Shown piece after piece: positions 35,606 through 43,957 of a stretch of DNA of 64,000 nucleotides. Made by a program: the position numbers and the translations under genes. The DNA lies in the NCBI RefSeq assembly GCF_020097155.1, contig NZ_CP083691.1, forward strand, positions 124,001 to 188,000, given 5' to 3'. Below the pieces are notes generated by a model. The model searched no databases, was not told where the DNA came from, and saw nothing but the letters and a program-made list of their open reading frames with translations. The DNA is from Micrococcus porci (lineage in GTDB: Bacteria; Actinomycetota; Actinomycetes; Actinomycetales; Micrococcaceae). Position 1 is the stretch's first letter. Each line of letters starts with the position of its first letter.

Positions 35606-36454
35606 ATGAGCGTGCACGCGCCTTCCCGTGCCACCGCCTCCACCCCGGTCCGGGGCGAGGACCGCAACAGCCTCGACGTCGTCTTCCGCGGCGTCGGGCG
35701 CACGTTCCCCACCGCGGACGGACCGCGCGTCGTCCTGCGCGACGTGGACCTGACCGTGGCACCCGGCGAGGTGCTCGCCGTGATCGGCGCCTCCGGCTGC
35801 GGCAAGTCCACGCTGCTGCGCGCCGTGGCCGGCCTGGACCCGGACTTCGACGGGGAGCTGCTGATCGACGGTTCGCCCGTGCGCCCCTACGACGAGCGCA
35901 CCGCCGTCGGCTTCCAGGAGCCGCGCCTGCTGCCCTGGCGCACCCTGCGCCGCAACGTGGAACTCGGCCTGCCCCGGGGGCTGGACCACGCCGCGGGCCG
36001 GGACCGCGTGCAGGAGCTGCTCGAGCTCGTGGGCCTCGCGCCCTTCGCGGAGCACCGCCCCCGGGAGGTCTCCGGCGGCATGGCCCAGCGGGCCTCGCTC
36101 GCCCGCGCCCTGGCCCGCCGTCCCGGCGTGCTGCTGCTCGACGAGCCCTTCGGCGCCCTCGACGCCCTGACCCGCCTGAAGATGCAGGACCTGCTGCTGG
36201 ACGTGCACGCCGCCACCGGCACCACCGTCCTGCTCATCACCCATGACGTGGAGGAGGCCCTGCAGCTCGCCGACCGCGTGCTGCTGCTCGCCCGTGACGT
36301 CCCCGCGCCCGACGGCGCGGCCCGCCCCGGAGCGACCGTGGGGCGGATCGTGGACGTGCCGGGGGCCCGGCCCCGCGACCGCGCGGACGCCCGCCTGGCC
36401 CAGTTGCGCTCCGAGCTCCTCGAGGGCCTCGGCGTCGAGAGCCACGCCCGATGA
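35606..36454 (+). CDS. ssuB: Sulfonate/nitrate-type ABC importer ATPase, SsuB-like
   Basis: A 282-aa cytoplasmic ATPase. Walker A is GASGCGKST, the Q-loop is VGFQEPRLLPWRTLRRNV (the classic SsuB/TauB sequence), the signature is VSGGMAQRASLARAL and Walker B is VLLLDEPFGALDALTRLKMQ. It couples ATP hydrolysis to uptake of aliphatic sulfonates in the family; nitrate and taurine relatives exist. It starts a three-gene operon with ATGA junctions. The 166-base gap before it shows no riboswitch core. Confidence 0.85.
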   Translation: MSVHAPSRATASTPVRGEDRNSLDVVFRGVGRTFPTADGPRVVLRDVDLTVAPGEVLAVIGASGCGKSTLLRAVAGLDPDFDGELLIDGSPVRPYDERTAVGFQEPRLLPWRTLRRNVELGLPRGLDHAAGRDRVQELLELVGLAPFAEHRPREVSGGMAQRASLARALARRPGVLLLDEPFGALDALTRLKMQDLLLDVHAATGTTVLLITHDVEEALQLADRVLLLARDVPAPDGAARPGATVGRIVDVPGARPRDRADARLAQLRSELLEGLGVESHAR

Positions 36455-37470
36455 GCGGCGCCGGCTCCGCCCGCCTGACCCGTCGCACGGCGCTCGGCCT
36501 GCTGGCCGCCTCCCTGCCCCTGGGCCTGAGCGGATGCGTCCTGCAGGGTGAGGCGGGGGCCGGCCCGGTGAATGACCGGGACACGCTGAGCATCGACTAC
36601 GCCACCTACAACCCGCTCTCCCTCGTGATCCGCCACCAGGGATGGCTGGAGGAGACGCTCGCGCCCCGCGGCGTCCGGGTGAACTGGGTGTTCTCCGCCG
36701 GCTCCAACAAGGCCAACGAACTCCTGCGCTCGAACTCCGTGGACATCGGGTCGACGGCCGGCTCGGCCGCGCTGCTGAACCGGGCCAACGGGGCCCCCAC
36801 GCGCATCGTGGGCATCGCCTCCCGACCGGAGTGGTCCGCGCTCATGGTCCCGCCCGGCTCGGACATCACGGACGTCGCCCAGCTCGCGGGCCGCACGGTG
36901 GCCGCCACGCGCGGGACGGACCCGTACTTCTTCGCCGTGCAGGCGCTCGAGGCAGCCGGGGTGGACCCGGCCGACGTCGAGATCCAGAACCTGCAGCACG
37001 CCGACGGCCGCGCCGCCCTCGCCGGCGGATCGGTGGCCGCGTGGTCCGGGCTCGACCCGATCATGGCGAAGGCCGAGGCCGAGGGCGCCCGCTTCCTGTA
37101 CCGCGACCTCGCCCTGAACACGTTCTCCGTCCTCAACGCCACGGAGTCCTTCCTCGAGGAGGACCCGGAGACCGCCCAGACCGTCCTGGACACGTACGAA
37201 CGCGCCCGCGCCTGGGCGCTCGAGCACCCGGACGAGACCGTCGGGATCCTGGCCGAGGCCGCGAAGATCTCTCCCGACGTCGCCCGCACCGTGATCCTCG
37301 AACGCACCAACGCGGACGTCAGCCCCGTGCCGGGCCAGGAGCTGCTCGACGCCCTGACGGGGGTCGGACGGATCCTGGTCGACACCGGGTCCGTCGACTA
37401 CCAGCACCAGGTGGACGCCGCCCTGGCGAGCATCCTGGACACCCGTTTCGCCGAGGAGGCCATCCGATGA
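36451..37470 (+). CDS. ssuA: Sulfonate/nitrate-type ABC importer binding lipoprotein, SsuA-like
   Basis: A 339-aa substrate receptor. The N-terminus LTRRTALGLLAASLPLGLSGC has a twin-arginine pair and lipobox LSGC, so it may be a Tat-exported lipoprotein. The mature part has the SsuA fold pattern: IDYATYNPLSLVIRHQGWLEE, VNWVFSAGSNKANELLRSNSVDIGSTAGSAAL, and a late YERARAWALEHPDETVGILA helix block. It overlaps ssuB and ssuC by 4 bases. Sulfonate binding is inferred from the SsuB partner and the sulfur-linked surroundings. Confidence 0.85.
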   Translation: MSGAGSARLTRRTALGLLAASLPLGLSGCVLQGEAGAGPVNDRDTLSIDYATYNPLSLVIRHQGWLEETLAPRGVRVNWVFSAGSNKANELLRSNSVDIGSTAGSAALLNRANGAPTRIVGIASRPEWSALMVPPGSDITDVAQLAGRTVAATRGTDPYFFAVQALEAAGVDPADVEIQNLQHADGRAALAGGSVAAWSGLDPIMAKAEAEGARFLYRDLALNTFSVLNATESFLEEDPETAQTVLDTYERARAWALEHPDETVGILAEAAKISPDVARTVILERTNADVSPVPGQELLDALTGVGRILVDTGSVDYQHQVDAALASILDTRFAEEAIR

Positions 37471-38333
37471 GCACCGCCCTGACCACCCCCGCCGCGACGA
37501 CGGGCCCCGAGGCACGCGAGCGGTCGGGTCACGACGACGGGGGGACGGGGGCGCGCCGACGGCAGCGGTCCCGGGTGCTGGACCGGCCCGGCGCCCGGGC
37601 GGTGGTGGGGCTGGCCGCGCCCGCCGTCCTCCTGGTGCTGTGGTGGGCGGTGACGGCCGCCGGGCTGCTCTCCGCGGTGCAGCTGCCCTCCCCCGGCGCG
37701 GTGCTCAGCGCCGGCGTCAACCTGCTGGAGCGGGGCGACCTGTGGCTGCACGTGGGGATCTCCACCCAGCGCGTGCTGCTGGGCTTCCTGCTCGGCGCCG
37801 CGCTCGGGCTGGCCGTGGGGTCTGCGCTCGGGCTGTCCCGGTGGGCGGACGCGCTGTTCGCCCCGCTGATCGGGGCGCTGCGCGCGGTGCCCTCGCTGGC
37901 CTGGGTGCCGCTGCTGATCCTCTGGATGCAGATCGGCGAGGAGTCCAAGGTCACCCTCATCGCGATCGGCGCGTTCTTCCCGGTGTTCACCACCGTCTAC
38001 GCCGCCCTGCGCCACGTGGACCCGCACCTGGTGGAGGCCGGACGGGCCTTCGGCTACCACGGGCTGTCCCTGCTGCGGACGGTGCAGCTGCCCGCCGTGG
38101 TGCCGGCCGTGTTCTCCGGCCTGCGGCTGGCCCTGGCCCAGGCCTGGCTGTTCCTGGTGGCCGCGGAGCTGATCGCCTCCTCGATGGGCCTGGGCTTCCT
38201 GCTCACCGACTCGCAGAACAACGGACGCACGGACCGCCTGATCCTGGCGATCATCCTGCTCGCCGTGCTCGGCAAGCTCACCGACTGGCTGCTCGGCCTG
38301 CTGGAGCGCCGGGCCCTGCGCCGCTGGGCCTGA
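37467..38333 (+). CDS. ssuC: Sulfonate/nitrate-type ABC importer permease, SsuC-like
   Basis: A 288-aa permease with a polar Ala/Arg-rich N-terminal tail, about six spans and the EAA loop EAGRAFGYHGLSLLRTVQLPAVVPAV. The segment LRAVPSLAWVPLLILWMQIGEESKV is strongly typical of SsuC/TauC. It completes ssuBAC. No ssuD monooxygenase is adjacent; the LLM enzymes elsewhere in this region could take that role. Confidence 0.88.
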   Translation: MSTALTTPAATTGPEARERSGHDDGGTGARRRQRSRVLDRPGARAVVGLAAPAVLLVLWWAVTAAGLLSAVQLPSPGAVLSAGVNLLERGDLWLHVGISTQRVLLGFLLGAALGLAVGSALGLSRWADALFAPLIGALRAVPSLAWVPLLILWMQIGEESKVTLIAIGAFFPVFTTVYAALRHVDPHLVEAGRAFGYHGLSLLRTVQLPAVVPAVFSGLRLALAQAWLFLVAAELIASSMGLGFLLTDSQNNGRTDRLILAIILLAVLGKLTDWLLGLLERRALRRWA

Positions 38334-38355
38334 GCCCGGCACGTCCGGCCGCCCG

Positions 38356-38445
38356 GCCGCGCGGACGGCACGTCTGCGCTGCATGTTCTCCTCCTGGGGC
38401 TGCTGCCGGCCGAGGCAGGGCGCCGCGGCCACTGGCGTCACCCTA
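38356..38445 (-). pseudogene. 5' remnant of a lipoprotein gene (copy of the 24270 gene start)
   Basis: Bases 38365-38396 match 24251-24282 at 31 of 32 positions, covering the ribosome site, ATG (38384) and first codons (MQRRRAV). The reverse-strand -10 hexamer TAGGGT (38440-38445) also recurs. After about ten codons the reading departs from the lipoprotein and has no signal peptide, so it is a truncated relic left next to ssuC. It fills the gap between ssuC and the HxlR-type gene, whose stop codon touches its promoter. Confidence 0.6.
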
Positions 38446-38805
38446 CCGGCGCTCGTCGTAGTCGACGCGCGCGGCCTCCACGGCGTCGTGGTGCTCGGCC
38501 GCCCAGTCCACCAGCGCGGCCAGCGGCGTCTCCAGCGTCCGCCCCAGAGCGGTGAGCTCGTACTCCACGCGCCGCGGCACACCGCCGTGATCCGTGCGCG
38601 CGACGATGCCGTCCCGCTCAAGGTCGCGCAGGGTGTCCGTGAGGACCTTCCGGCTGATCCCGTCGACGCCGTCGTGCAGCCCGCCGAACCGCAGCGGCCC
38701 CTCGGCCAGCGCGATGACGATCAGGGCCGTCCACTTGTTGGCGATGCGCGCCAGGGAGGTGCGGGACGGGCAGCTGGCCAGCAGCGGGTTCCATGAACGG
38801 TTCAT
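38443..38805 (-). CDS. HxlR-family winged-helix transcriptional regulator
   Basis: A 120-aa DNA-binding protein. The single domain has CPSRTSLARIANKWTALIVIALAEGPLRF and the recognition region ISRKVLTDTLRDLERDGIV, then RVEYELTALGRTL, the HxlR/MarR-like signature. The N-terminal cysteine seen in redox- or electrophile-sensing HxlR proteins is present (Cys13). The start ATG at 38805 was preferred over upstream in-frame starts. It is divergent from a SnoaL-like gene, its probable target, and a palindrome overlaps its start. Confidence 0.85.
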   Translation of the reverse strand: MNRSWNPLLASCPSRTSLARIANKWTALIVIALAEGPLRFGGLHDGVDGISRKVLTDTLRDLERDGIVARTDHGGVPRRVEYELTALGRTLETPLAALVDWAAEHHDAVEAARVDYDERR

Positions 38806-38820
38806 GACGATCGTCTGAAC
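38800..38820. promoter_or_regulatory. Palindrome over the HxlR-gene start, candidate operator
   Basis: Arms gttcatgacga (38800-38810) and tcgtctgaac (38811-38820) are complementary apart from a one-base bulge. Its position over the regulator's own start codon suggests autoregulation. Confidence 0.4.
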
Positions 38821-38917
38821 TCCCCTCGTAGGCACGTTGAGGTGACCAGCGGCCCGCCGCCCACCATGGAAGGGCGACGGAGAGGTCGCGTTACCACCCA
38901 CTGTAGGAGAGATGAGA

Positions 38918-39319
38918 ATGAATAACCTCACCCCCGCCGAGGTCGTCGGCGCCTACTTCCAGAACCTGGCCGACGGCAACGTCGAGCAGGCGATGTCCGC
39001 CCTGGATCCGAACATCGAATGGCACCAGCCCGGTGAGAACCGGTTCGCCGGAGTGCACCGCGGGCCGGAGGCCGTCGGTGCGCTGATCGGCGGGATGATG
39101 GAGGTCAGCCAGGGCACCTTCGCGGTGGCCCCGGCCGGCCCGCTGATGACGAACGGCGACGTCGTCGCCGCCCCGGTCCGCTTCACGGGCCGCCGCGACG
39201 GCGAGGTGCTGGACCAGGACGGCATCGACCTGCTCACCGTCACGGACGGCCGGATCTCGCAGGTGCGGCTGTTCTCCTCGGACGGGCCGGCGGAGGACCG
39301 GTTCTGGGGTCAGTCCTGA
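38918..39319 (+). CDS. SnoaL-like / NTF2-fold protein
   Basis: A 133-aa protein of the NTF2-like superfamily. Marks are VVGAYFQNLADGNVEQAMSAL, IEWHQPGENRFAGVHRGPEAV and the closing beta strands DLLTVTDGRISQVRLFSSD. Such small barrels act as isomerases, hydrolases or binding proteins; no catalytic pair can be assigned. Two ATGs are possible (38912, 38918); the second is 7 bases from AGGAGA and is preferred. It is divergent from the HxlR regulator. Its 3' end overlaps the convergent gene by 10 bases. Confidence 0.75.
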   Translation: MNNLTPAEVVGAYFQNLADGNVEQAMSALDPNIEWHQPGENRFAGVHRGPEAVGALIGGMMEVSQGTFAVAPAGPLMTNGDVVAAPVRFTGRRDGEVLDQDGIDLLTVTDGRISQVRLFSSDGPAEDRFWGQS

Positions 39320-40560
39320 GCGTCGCCCGCGGACGTGTAGGCGGTCGGCGGGGTGCCGTTCACGAGCCAGTCGCCGGCCATGCGCACCTTGAACGCCGCC
39401 GGGTCGTGGGTGGCGAGGGTGCGGGCGTTGCGCCAGTGCCGGTCGAGCCGGAGCGTGGCCGACGTCGCCGACGCGCCGAGCGTGTCGAAGATGCGGGTGC
39501 ACACCTCGAGGACGGCCTCCGGCACCACGGCCTGGGCCCGGTACGCGGCGGCCATCGCCTCGGCGGACGCCGCCACGACGTCGGCCTCCGCCAGGCCGGC
39601 CCCGTCGGCGCCGTCCTCCCCCTCGTCGAGCAGACGCCCGATCTCGCGCACCATCAGCTCGGCCGCGGCCTGCCGCCCGGCCAGCTGTCCCATGATCTCG
39701 AGGAGCTGCGGGTCGTCCTTGGGCAGCGCGGCCGTGCCGGTGTTGAAGGTGCGGCGCCGCTTCCGCAGCAGCTGCGTGCCCTCCGTGAGCGCCGCCCGAC
39801 CGATCCCGGCCTGCAGCGCCAGCAGGGTCGCCTCCATGAGCACGGGCACCGGCCCGTCCTGCCGCGGCACCTCGAGCAGCTCCTCGGCCGCGGCGTCGTC
39901 GAGCACCACGGACCCGGTGGCGGTCAGGCGCTGGCCGAACCCGTCCCAGTCGTCCTTGATGCCCACGCGCGGCTGACGCACGCGCACGACGGCGACGGCC
40001 CGGTCCGGCTCGCGGACCGCGCCCCCGGCCCGCTTGGAGTTCCGGCGGGAGACGAGGTCCGCCCCCTCGATGCCCACGGTCGCGGCGGTCCACGTCGCGA
40101 AGGCCGAGCCGGTCGCGTAGTACTTCTGCCCCCGCACGACCCAGGTGCCGCCCTCGTCCCGGCTGGCCAGGGTGGCGGCGCGGCCCGGCGCGGCCCCGCC
40201 GGCGCGTTCGGCCAGGGCGGAGCCGGCCCAGTCCCCCGCGACGATGTGCCGCAGCCACCGGTCCCGGCGGGCGGGCGCCTGGTCCATGGCCGTGGCGATG
40301 AACACGAGGTGGGAGCGCCAGACGTGCGCGGTGTTCACGTCCCGGGCGGCCAGATCCATGAGCAGGCGCAGCACGGTCTCGCTGCCGCCGCCCTCGCCGC
40401 CCGCGTCCACGGGGACGCCGACCTTGCCGAACCCGGCGGCCTGCAGCTCCCCGAGCGCGGCGAACGGCAGGTGCCGACCCGCCTCGCGGGCCCGCTCGCC
40501 GTGAGCGACGGAGTCGAAGGCGTCGGCGTACCGGGCGGCGAGGGTGGCGTAGGTGGTCAT
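39310..40560 (-). CDS. Acyl-CoA-dehydrogenase-like flavin monooxygenase, SfnB/DszC type (copy 1)
   Basis: A 416-aa acyl-CoA dehydrogenase-fold protein. It has LQAAGFGKVGVPVDAGGEGG near the start, RGQKYYATGSAFATW in the middle beta domain, GIKDDWDGFGQRLTATGSVVLDD and the C-terminal LDRHWRNARTLATHDPAAFKV. The RHWRN-TLATH motif marks the DszC/SfnB subgroup, which uses FMNH2 and oxygen (for example on sulfur heterocycles or sulfones) and does not dehydrogenate acyl-CoA. A second copy at 46707 is clearly homologous. Monocistronic; substrate inferred. Confidence 0.78.
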   Translation of the reverse strand: MTTYATLAARYADAFDSVAHGERAREAGRHLPFAALGELQAAGFGKVGVPVDAGGEGGGSETVLRLLMDLAARDVNTAHVWRSHLVFIATAMDQAPARRDRWLRHIVAGDWAGSALAERAGGAAPGRAATLASRDEGGTWVVRGQKYYATGSAFATWTAATVGIEGADLVSRRNSKRAGGAVREPDRAVAVVRVRQPRVGIKDDWDGFGQRLTATGSVVLDDAAAEELLEVPRQDGPVPVLMEATLLALQAGIGRAALTEGTQLLRKRRRTFNTGTAALPKDDPQLLEIMGQLAGRQAAAELMVREIGRLLDEGEDGADGAGLAEADVVAASAEAMAAAYRAQAVVPEAVLEVCTRIFDTLGASATSATLRLDRHWRNARTLATHDPAAFKVRMAGDWLVNGTPPTAYTSAGDAQD

Positions 40561-40731
40561 GGACCTACTCTGACACGCGCGGGCGGCCAGGGGGCCGGGA
40601 CGCCCCGGCCGTGGGACGGGGTCCACACCGGCCGCCGTCGCCCTGGCCCGCGCCGGACGCCCGCGGGGCCCCGGCGGGCCGAGCATGACCGCCGGTGACG
40701 ACGGTGGGCGCGGCGCCGTCATCGTCGTCCC

Positions 40732-40737
40732 TACCCT
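40732..40737 (+). promoter_or_regulatory. Candidate -10 element of acsA
   Basis: TACCCT lies 35 bases upstream of the chosen acsA start, which would give a short leader containing AGGAGG (40755-40760). Confidence 0.35.
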
Positions 40738-40771
40738 GGTCGGACCCGCCGACCAGGAGGAACCGCCGCCC

Positions 40772-42922
40772 ATGACGCCCACCGAGGACCCCGCCCGCCC
40801 CGACCCGGCCGAGGAGGGCGCCTCCGGGGCCGTCCGCGGACCGAACGACGGCGTGCCCGCCGCGGCCCTCGCGACGCTGCCCGGCCCCCTCCCGCAGGCG
40901 CTCGTCGACGCCGCCGACCCGGACGTCCACCCCGGTCGCCCGGCGGACCGGCTGCACGGCGGGCGCGGCGACGGCCGCCCGGTGGCCGAGGCGGACCGGC
41001 TCGCGTTCTGGGAGGCGGCCGGCCGACGTCTGAGCTGGGAGCGGCCCTTCACCCGGACGCGCTCCCTCACCGCCCCGGACCCGGCCGCCGAGCGCGGCCC
41101 GGAGATCCGCTGGTACGAGGACGGCACCCTGAACGTGGCCGTGAACTGCGTGGACCGGCACGTGGCGGCGGGGCGCGGGGAGAAGGTCGCCCTGTACTTC
41201 GAGGGCGAGCCCGGCGACCGCCGCGCCGTCACCTACGCGCAGCTGCAGCGCGAGGTCGCCCAGGCCGCGAACGCCCTCGAGGAGCTGGGCATCGAGGCGG
41301 GCGACCGCGTCGTCGTGTACCTGCCCGTGCTCGTGGAGACGATCGTCATCACGCTGGCGTGCGCGAGGATCGGCGCCGTGCACTCGCTTGTGTTCGGCGG
41401 GTTCTCGGCGGAGGCGCTGCGGTTCCGCGTCGAGGACACGGGCGCCAAGCTGCTCGTCACCACCGACGGCCAGTTCCGCCGCGGCGCCGCCGTCCCCGTG
41501 AAGGCCAACGCGGACGAGGCCGTGTCCGGGGACAACGCGATCGAGCACGTCCTCGTCCTGGACCGCACGGGCCACCGGGACATCCCGTGGACCGAGGGCC
41601 GGGACCTGTGGTGGCACGACGTCGTGGACCGCCAGCCGGACACCCACACCCCGCGCGCCTTCGACGCGGAGCACCCGCTGTTCATCATGTACACCTCCGG
41701 CACCACGGGACAGCCCAAGGGGCTCGTGCACACCTCCGGCGGGTACCTCGCGGCGGCCTCGTGGACGCACGACTTCCTGTTCTCCCACCCGGACCCGGCG
41801 CGGCGCGACGGCGACGTGCACTGGTGCACCGCGGACCTGGCCTGGGTCACCGCGCACACCTACGAGATCTACGGTCCGCTCTCGAACGGGGTCACGCAGG
41901 TGATCTACGAGGGCGTGCCGAACGCCCCGCACCCGGGCCGGCACTTCGAGGTGATCGAGCGCTACCGGGTGACGAGCTACTACACGGCGCCCACCCTGAT
42001 CCGCTCGCTCAAGGGCTGGCATCCGGACGGAATCCCGGCGCACGCGGACGGTGGCCCAGACCTGTCCTCGATCCGCCTGATCGGCACCGTGGGCGAGTCC
42101 GTGAACCCGGAGGCCTGGACGTGGGCCCGCACCCAGATCGGCCGGGACACCCCGGACCTGCCGATGGTGGACACGTGGTGGCAGTCCGAGACGGGCGCCA
42201 CCGTGCTCTCCCCGCGCCCCACGGACACGGCCTTCAAGCCGGGCTGCGGCTCCCGGCCCCTGCCGGGGGTGGACGTGGCCGTGGTCGACGACGATGGCGC
42301 CCCCACGCCCGAGGGCCTGCAGGGCCGGATCGTGGTCACCCGCACCTCGCCGTCGATGGCGCGGACCGTGTGGCGGAACCCGGCCCGCTACTTCCACTCG
42401 TACTGGGAGGACTACGCGGACCAGGGCGAGGCGGGCTGGTTCCTCGCCGGCGACGGCGCCAAGCGGGACGAGGACGGCGACGTCTGGATCCTCGGCCGCG
42501 TGGACGACGTCATCAACATCTCCGGCCACCGGCTCTCCACCATCGAGATCGAGTCCGCGCTCGTGGCGCACCCGCACGTGGTGGAGGCCGGCGTGTGCCC
42601 CGTGCCGGACCCGAAGACGGGCCACGCGGCCGTCGCGTTCGTCGTGGCGCACGAGAGCTGGCTGGCCGGCGACGACGGCCCCGGCGCCTCCGCCGCCGAC
42701 CGCGCCGAGGAGCTGCGGCGGCATGTGGGGCGGGTGATCGGGCCGGTGGCCAAGCCCGCCGAGGTGGTCTTCGTCCCCGACGTGCCCAAGACCCGCTCCG
42801 GCAAGATCATGCGGCGCCTGCTCACCCAGCTGCACCAGGGCACGACCATCGGCGACACCACGAGCCTGCAGAACGAGTGGTGCATCCCGCAGATCGCCGA
42901 GGTCGTGGCCGCCCGCCGCTGA
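40772..42922 (+). CDS. acsA: Acetyl-CoA synthetase (AMP-forming)
   Basis: Activates acetate to acetyl-CoA through acetyl-AMP, 716 aa, slightly longer than the usual 650 because of an acidic N-terminal lead. Motifs are MYTSGTTGQPKGLVHT (P-loop), DTWWQSETGA, the hinge WFLAGDGAKRDEDG, ILGRVDDVINISGHRLST, and KTRSGKIMRRLL with the catalytic lysine that is acetylated in the family. ATG 40772 follows AGGAGG; an upstream in-frame ATG at 40685 has no ribosome site and a non-homologous lead. Its link to the sulfur genes is positional only. Confidence 0.94.
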   Translation: MTPTEDPARPDPAEEGASGAVRGPNDGVPAAALATLPGPLPQALVDAADPDVHPGRPADRLHGGRGDGRPVAEADRLAFWEAAGRRLSWERPFTRTRSLTAPDPAAERGPEIRWYEDGTLNVAVNCVDRHVAAGRGEKVALYFEGEPGDRRAVTYAQLQREVAQAANALEELGIEAGDRVVVYLPVLVETIVITLACARIGAVHSLVFGGFSAEALRFRVEDTGAKLLVTTDGQFRRGAAVPVKANADEAVSGDNAIEHVLVLDRTGHRDIPWTEGRDLWWHDVVDRQPDTHTPRAFDAEHPLFIMYTSGTTGQPKGLVHTSGGYLAAASWTHDFLFSHPDPARRDGDVHWCTADLAWVTAHTYEIYGPLSNGVTQVIYEGVPNAPHPGRHFEVIERYRVTSYYTAPTLIRSLKGWHPDGIPAHADGGPDLSSIRLIGTVGESVNPEAWTWARTQIGRDTPDLPMVDTWWQSETGATVLSPRPTDTAFKPGCGSRPLPGVDVAVVDDDGAPTPEGLQGRIVVTRTSPSMARTVWRNPARYFHSYWEDYADQGEAGWFLAGDGAKRDEDGDVWILGRVDDVINISGHRLSTIEIESALVAHPHVVEAGVCPVPDPKTGHAAVAFVVAHESWLAGDDGPGASAADRAEELRRHVGRVIGPVAKPAEVVFVPDVPKTRSGKIMRRLLTQLHQGTTIGDTTSLQNEWCIPQIAEVVAARR

Positions 42923-42952
42923 CGCCCAGCGGCGCCCGTCCCCCGCCCTCGG

Positions 42953-43013
42953 CTTTCGTTCGAGAAACGGACGGCGCGCCGCGCGCTTTCGTTCACGAAA
43001 GGCACGGCGCGCC
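42953..43013. repeat. Tandem pair of short palindrome-bearing repeats
   Basis: Copy 1 (42953-42980) and copy 2 (42986-43013) are 28 bases each. Both start ctttcgttc, have a small inverted repeat (tttcg..cgaaa type) and end cggcgcgcc. They lie between convergent genes, so they may form the terminator, but the tandem layout is repeat-like. Confidence 0.55.
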
Positions 43014-43037
43014 GGACGCACTCGCGCGACGGGCCGG

Positions 43038-43817
43038 TCAGCCCGCGAGGCCCTCGGAGAGCTTCTGCATGTCGAACACCTCGTCCTCGGCGGGACGCTC
43101 CGGAGCCTGGACCGCGTTCCACTCGGTGAACGTCGCAGTGGCGTCCGCCTCGGACTCCACGGAGTTCACGTCCTCCAGGCGGTACAGCTCCTTGGTCTCC
43201 TTGTCGACGTACATGGTGCGCCCGAAGTCCTTGTGCTCCTCCGGGAGGGCGTACTTGAGGACCTTCCTGCCGTCCAGGTCCACCTCCTCGGCCTTGACGT
43301 CCTTGCCGTTGAAGGCGTCCGCGGCCGGCATGTCCTCCTCGAGGTCGTCCATCACGGTGCCGAGGGAGAGCTCGCCCATCCCGGAGGCCTGGTCGGCCGG
43401 CATGAGCATCCAGCGGTCGCCCACGATCTGCTGGAAGGCGTCCATGCCCTCCGGCGCCTGCCCGCCCTCCGCCTTGTTGATCCTCATGTAGACGTCCTGG
43501 CCCAGGCGCAGGATGTCCATGTTGACCTCTCCGTCACCCATCTTCGCGGCGACGGTGCCCTTCAGGTGCGAGTCGTCCGTGGCGCCGGCCAGGTCAATGG
43601 TCCCGGACTGGATGTCCGAGGAGGACGAGGCCGACGCGGAGCCCGAGGCGTCCTCCTTGGCGGTGCCGTCCATCTTCAGGTGAAGGCTCTGGGCGTCCAC
43701 GACCTTCTGGCGGACCTCCGGCCAGCTCTCCTCCAGGGTGGGCTGGGTGGCGCAGGCGGAGAGCAGCAGCCCGCCGGTGGCGAGCAGGGCGGCGGCGGCG
43801 ATCTTGGGGGACTTCAT
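43038..43817 (-). CDS. Lipoprotein of the same paralogous family (copy 4)
   Basis: A 259-aa predicted lipoprotein. Lipobox LSAC is at about residues 19-22 after MKSPKIAAAALLATGGLL. Family features are SWPEVRQKVVDAQSLHLKMDG, a Ser-rich loop, GTIDLAGATDDSHLKG, LRLGQDVYMRINKAEGG, VGDRWMLMPAD and TATFTEWNAVQAPERP. GAGCTC lies upstream of ATG 43817. It is downstream of, but separated by a hairpin from, the sfnB-like operon. Confidence 0.75.
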   Translation of the reverse strand: MKSPKIAAAALLATGGLLLSACATQPTLEESWPEVRQKVVDAQSLHLKMDGTAKEDASGSASASSSSDIQSGTIDLAGATDDSHLKGTVAAKMGDGEVNMDILRLGQDVYMRINKAEGGQAPEGMDAFQQIVGDRWMLMPADQASGMGELSLGTVMDDLEEDMPAADAFNGKDVKAEEVDLDGRKVLKYALPEEHKDFGRTMYVDKETKELYRLEDVNSVESEADATATFTEWNAVQAPERPAEDEVFDMQKLSEGLAG

Positions 43818-43915
43818 GGCGAGCTCCTGACTCGGGGCGGCGCCGCGGGAGCGCGGCGCTCAGTCGATGACCCCTCCACCATGCCGCCTCGGCGCGGGAC
43901 CCGTCACGCGTCGCA

Positions 43916-43949
43916 CGCCCCGGCCGCACGGATCCGCGCGGCCGGGGCG
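43916..43949 (-). terminator. Terminator of the reverse-strand SfnB-MFS-LLM operon
   Basis: A 12-bp perfect stem (43916-43927 with 43938-43949) begins 9 bases past the LLM gene's stop codon. Confidence 0.6.
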
Positions 43950-43957
43950 GATGCCGG

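Noticed and set aside
37398..38621. Reverse open frame joining the HxlR region to the complement of ssuC
   Set aside because: Composite of the lipoprotein-start remnant and antisense shadow of ssuC; only the short 5' remnant is meaningful.
40685..40771. Upstream in-frame ATG as the start of acetyl-CoA synthetase
   Set aside because: No ribosome site, overlaps the promoter candidate at 40732, and adds a non-homologous lead; ATG 40772 follows AGGAGG.
42953..43013. CRISPR-like array
   Set aside because: Only two repeats with a 5-base spacer and internal palindromes; no cas gene in the window.
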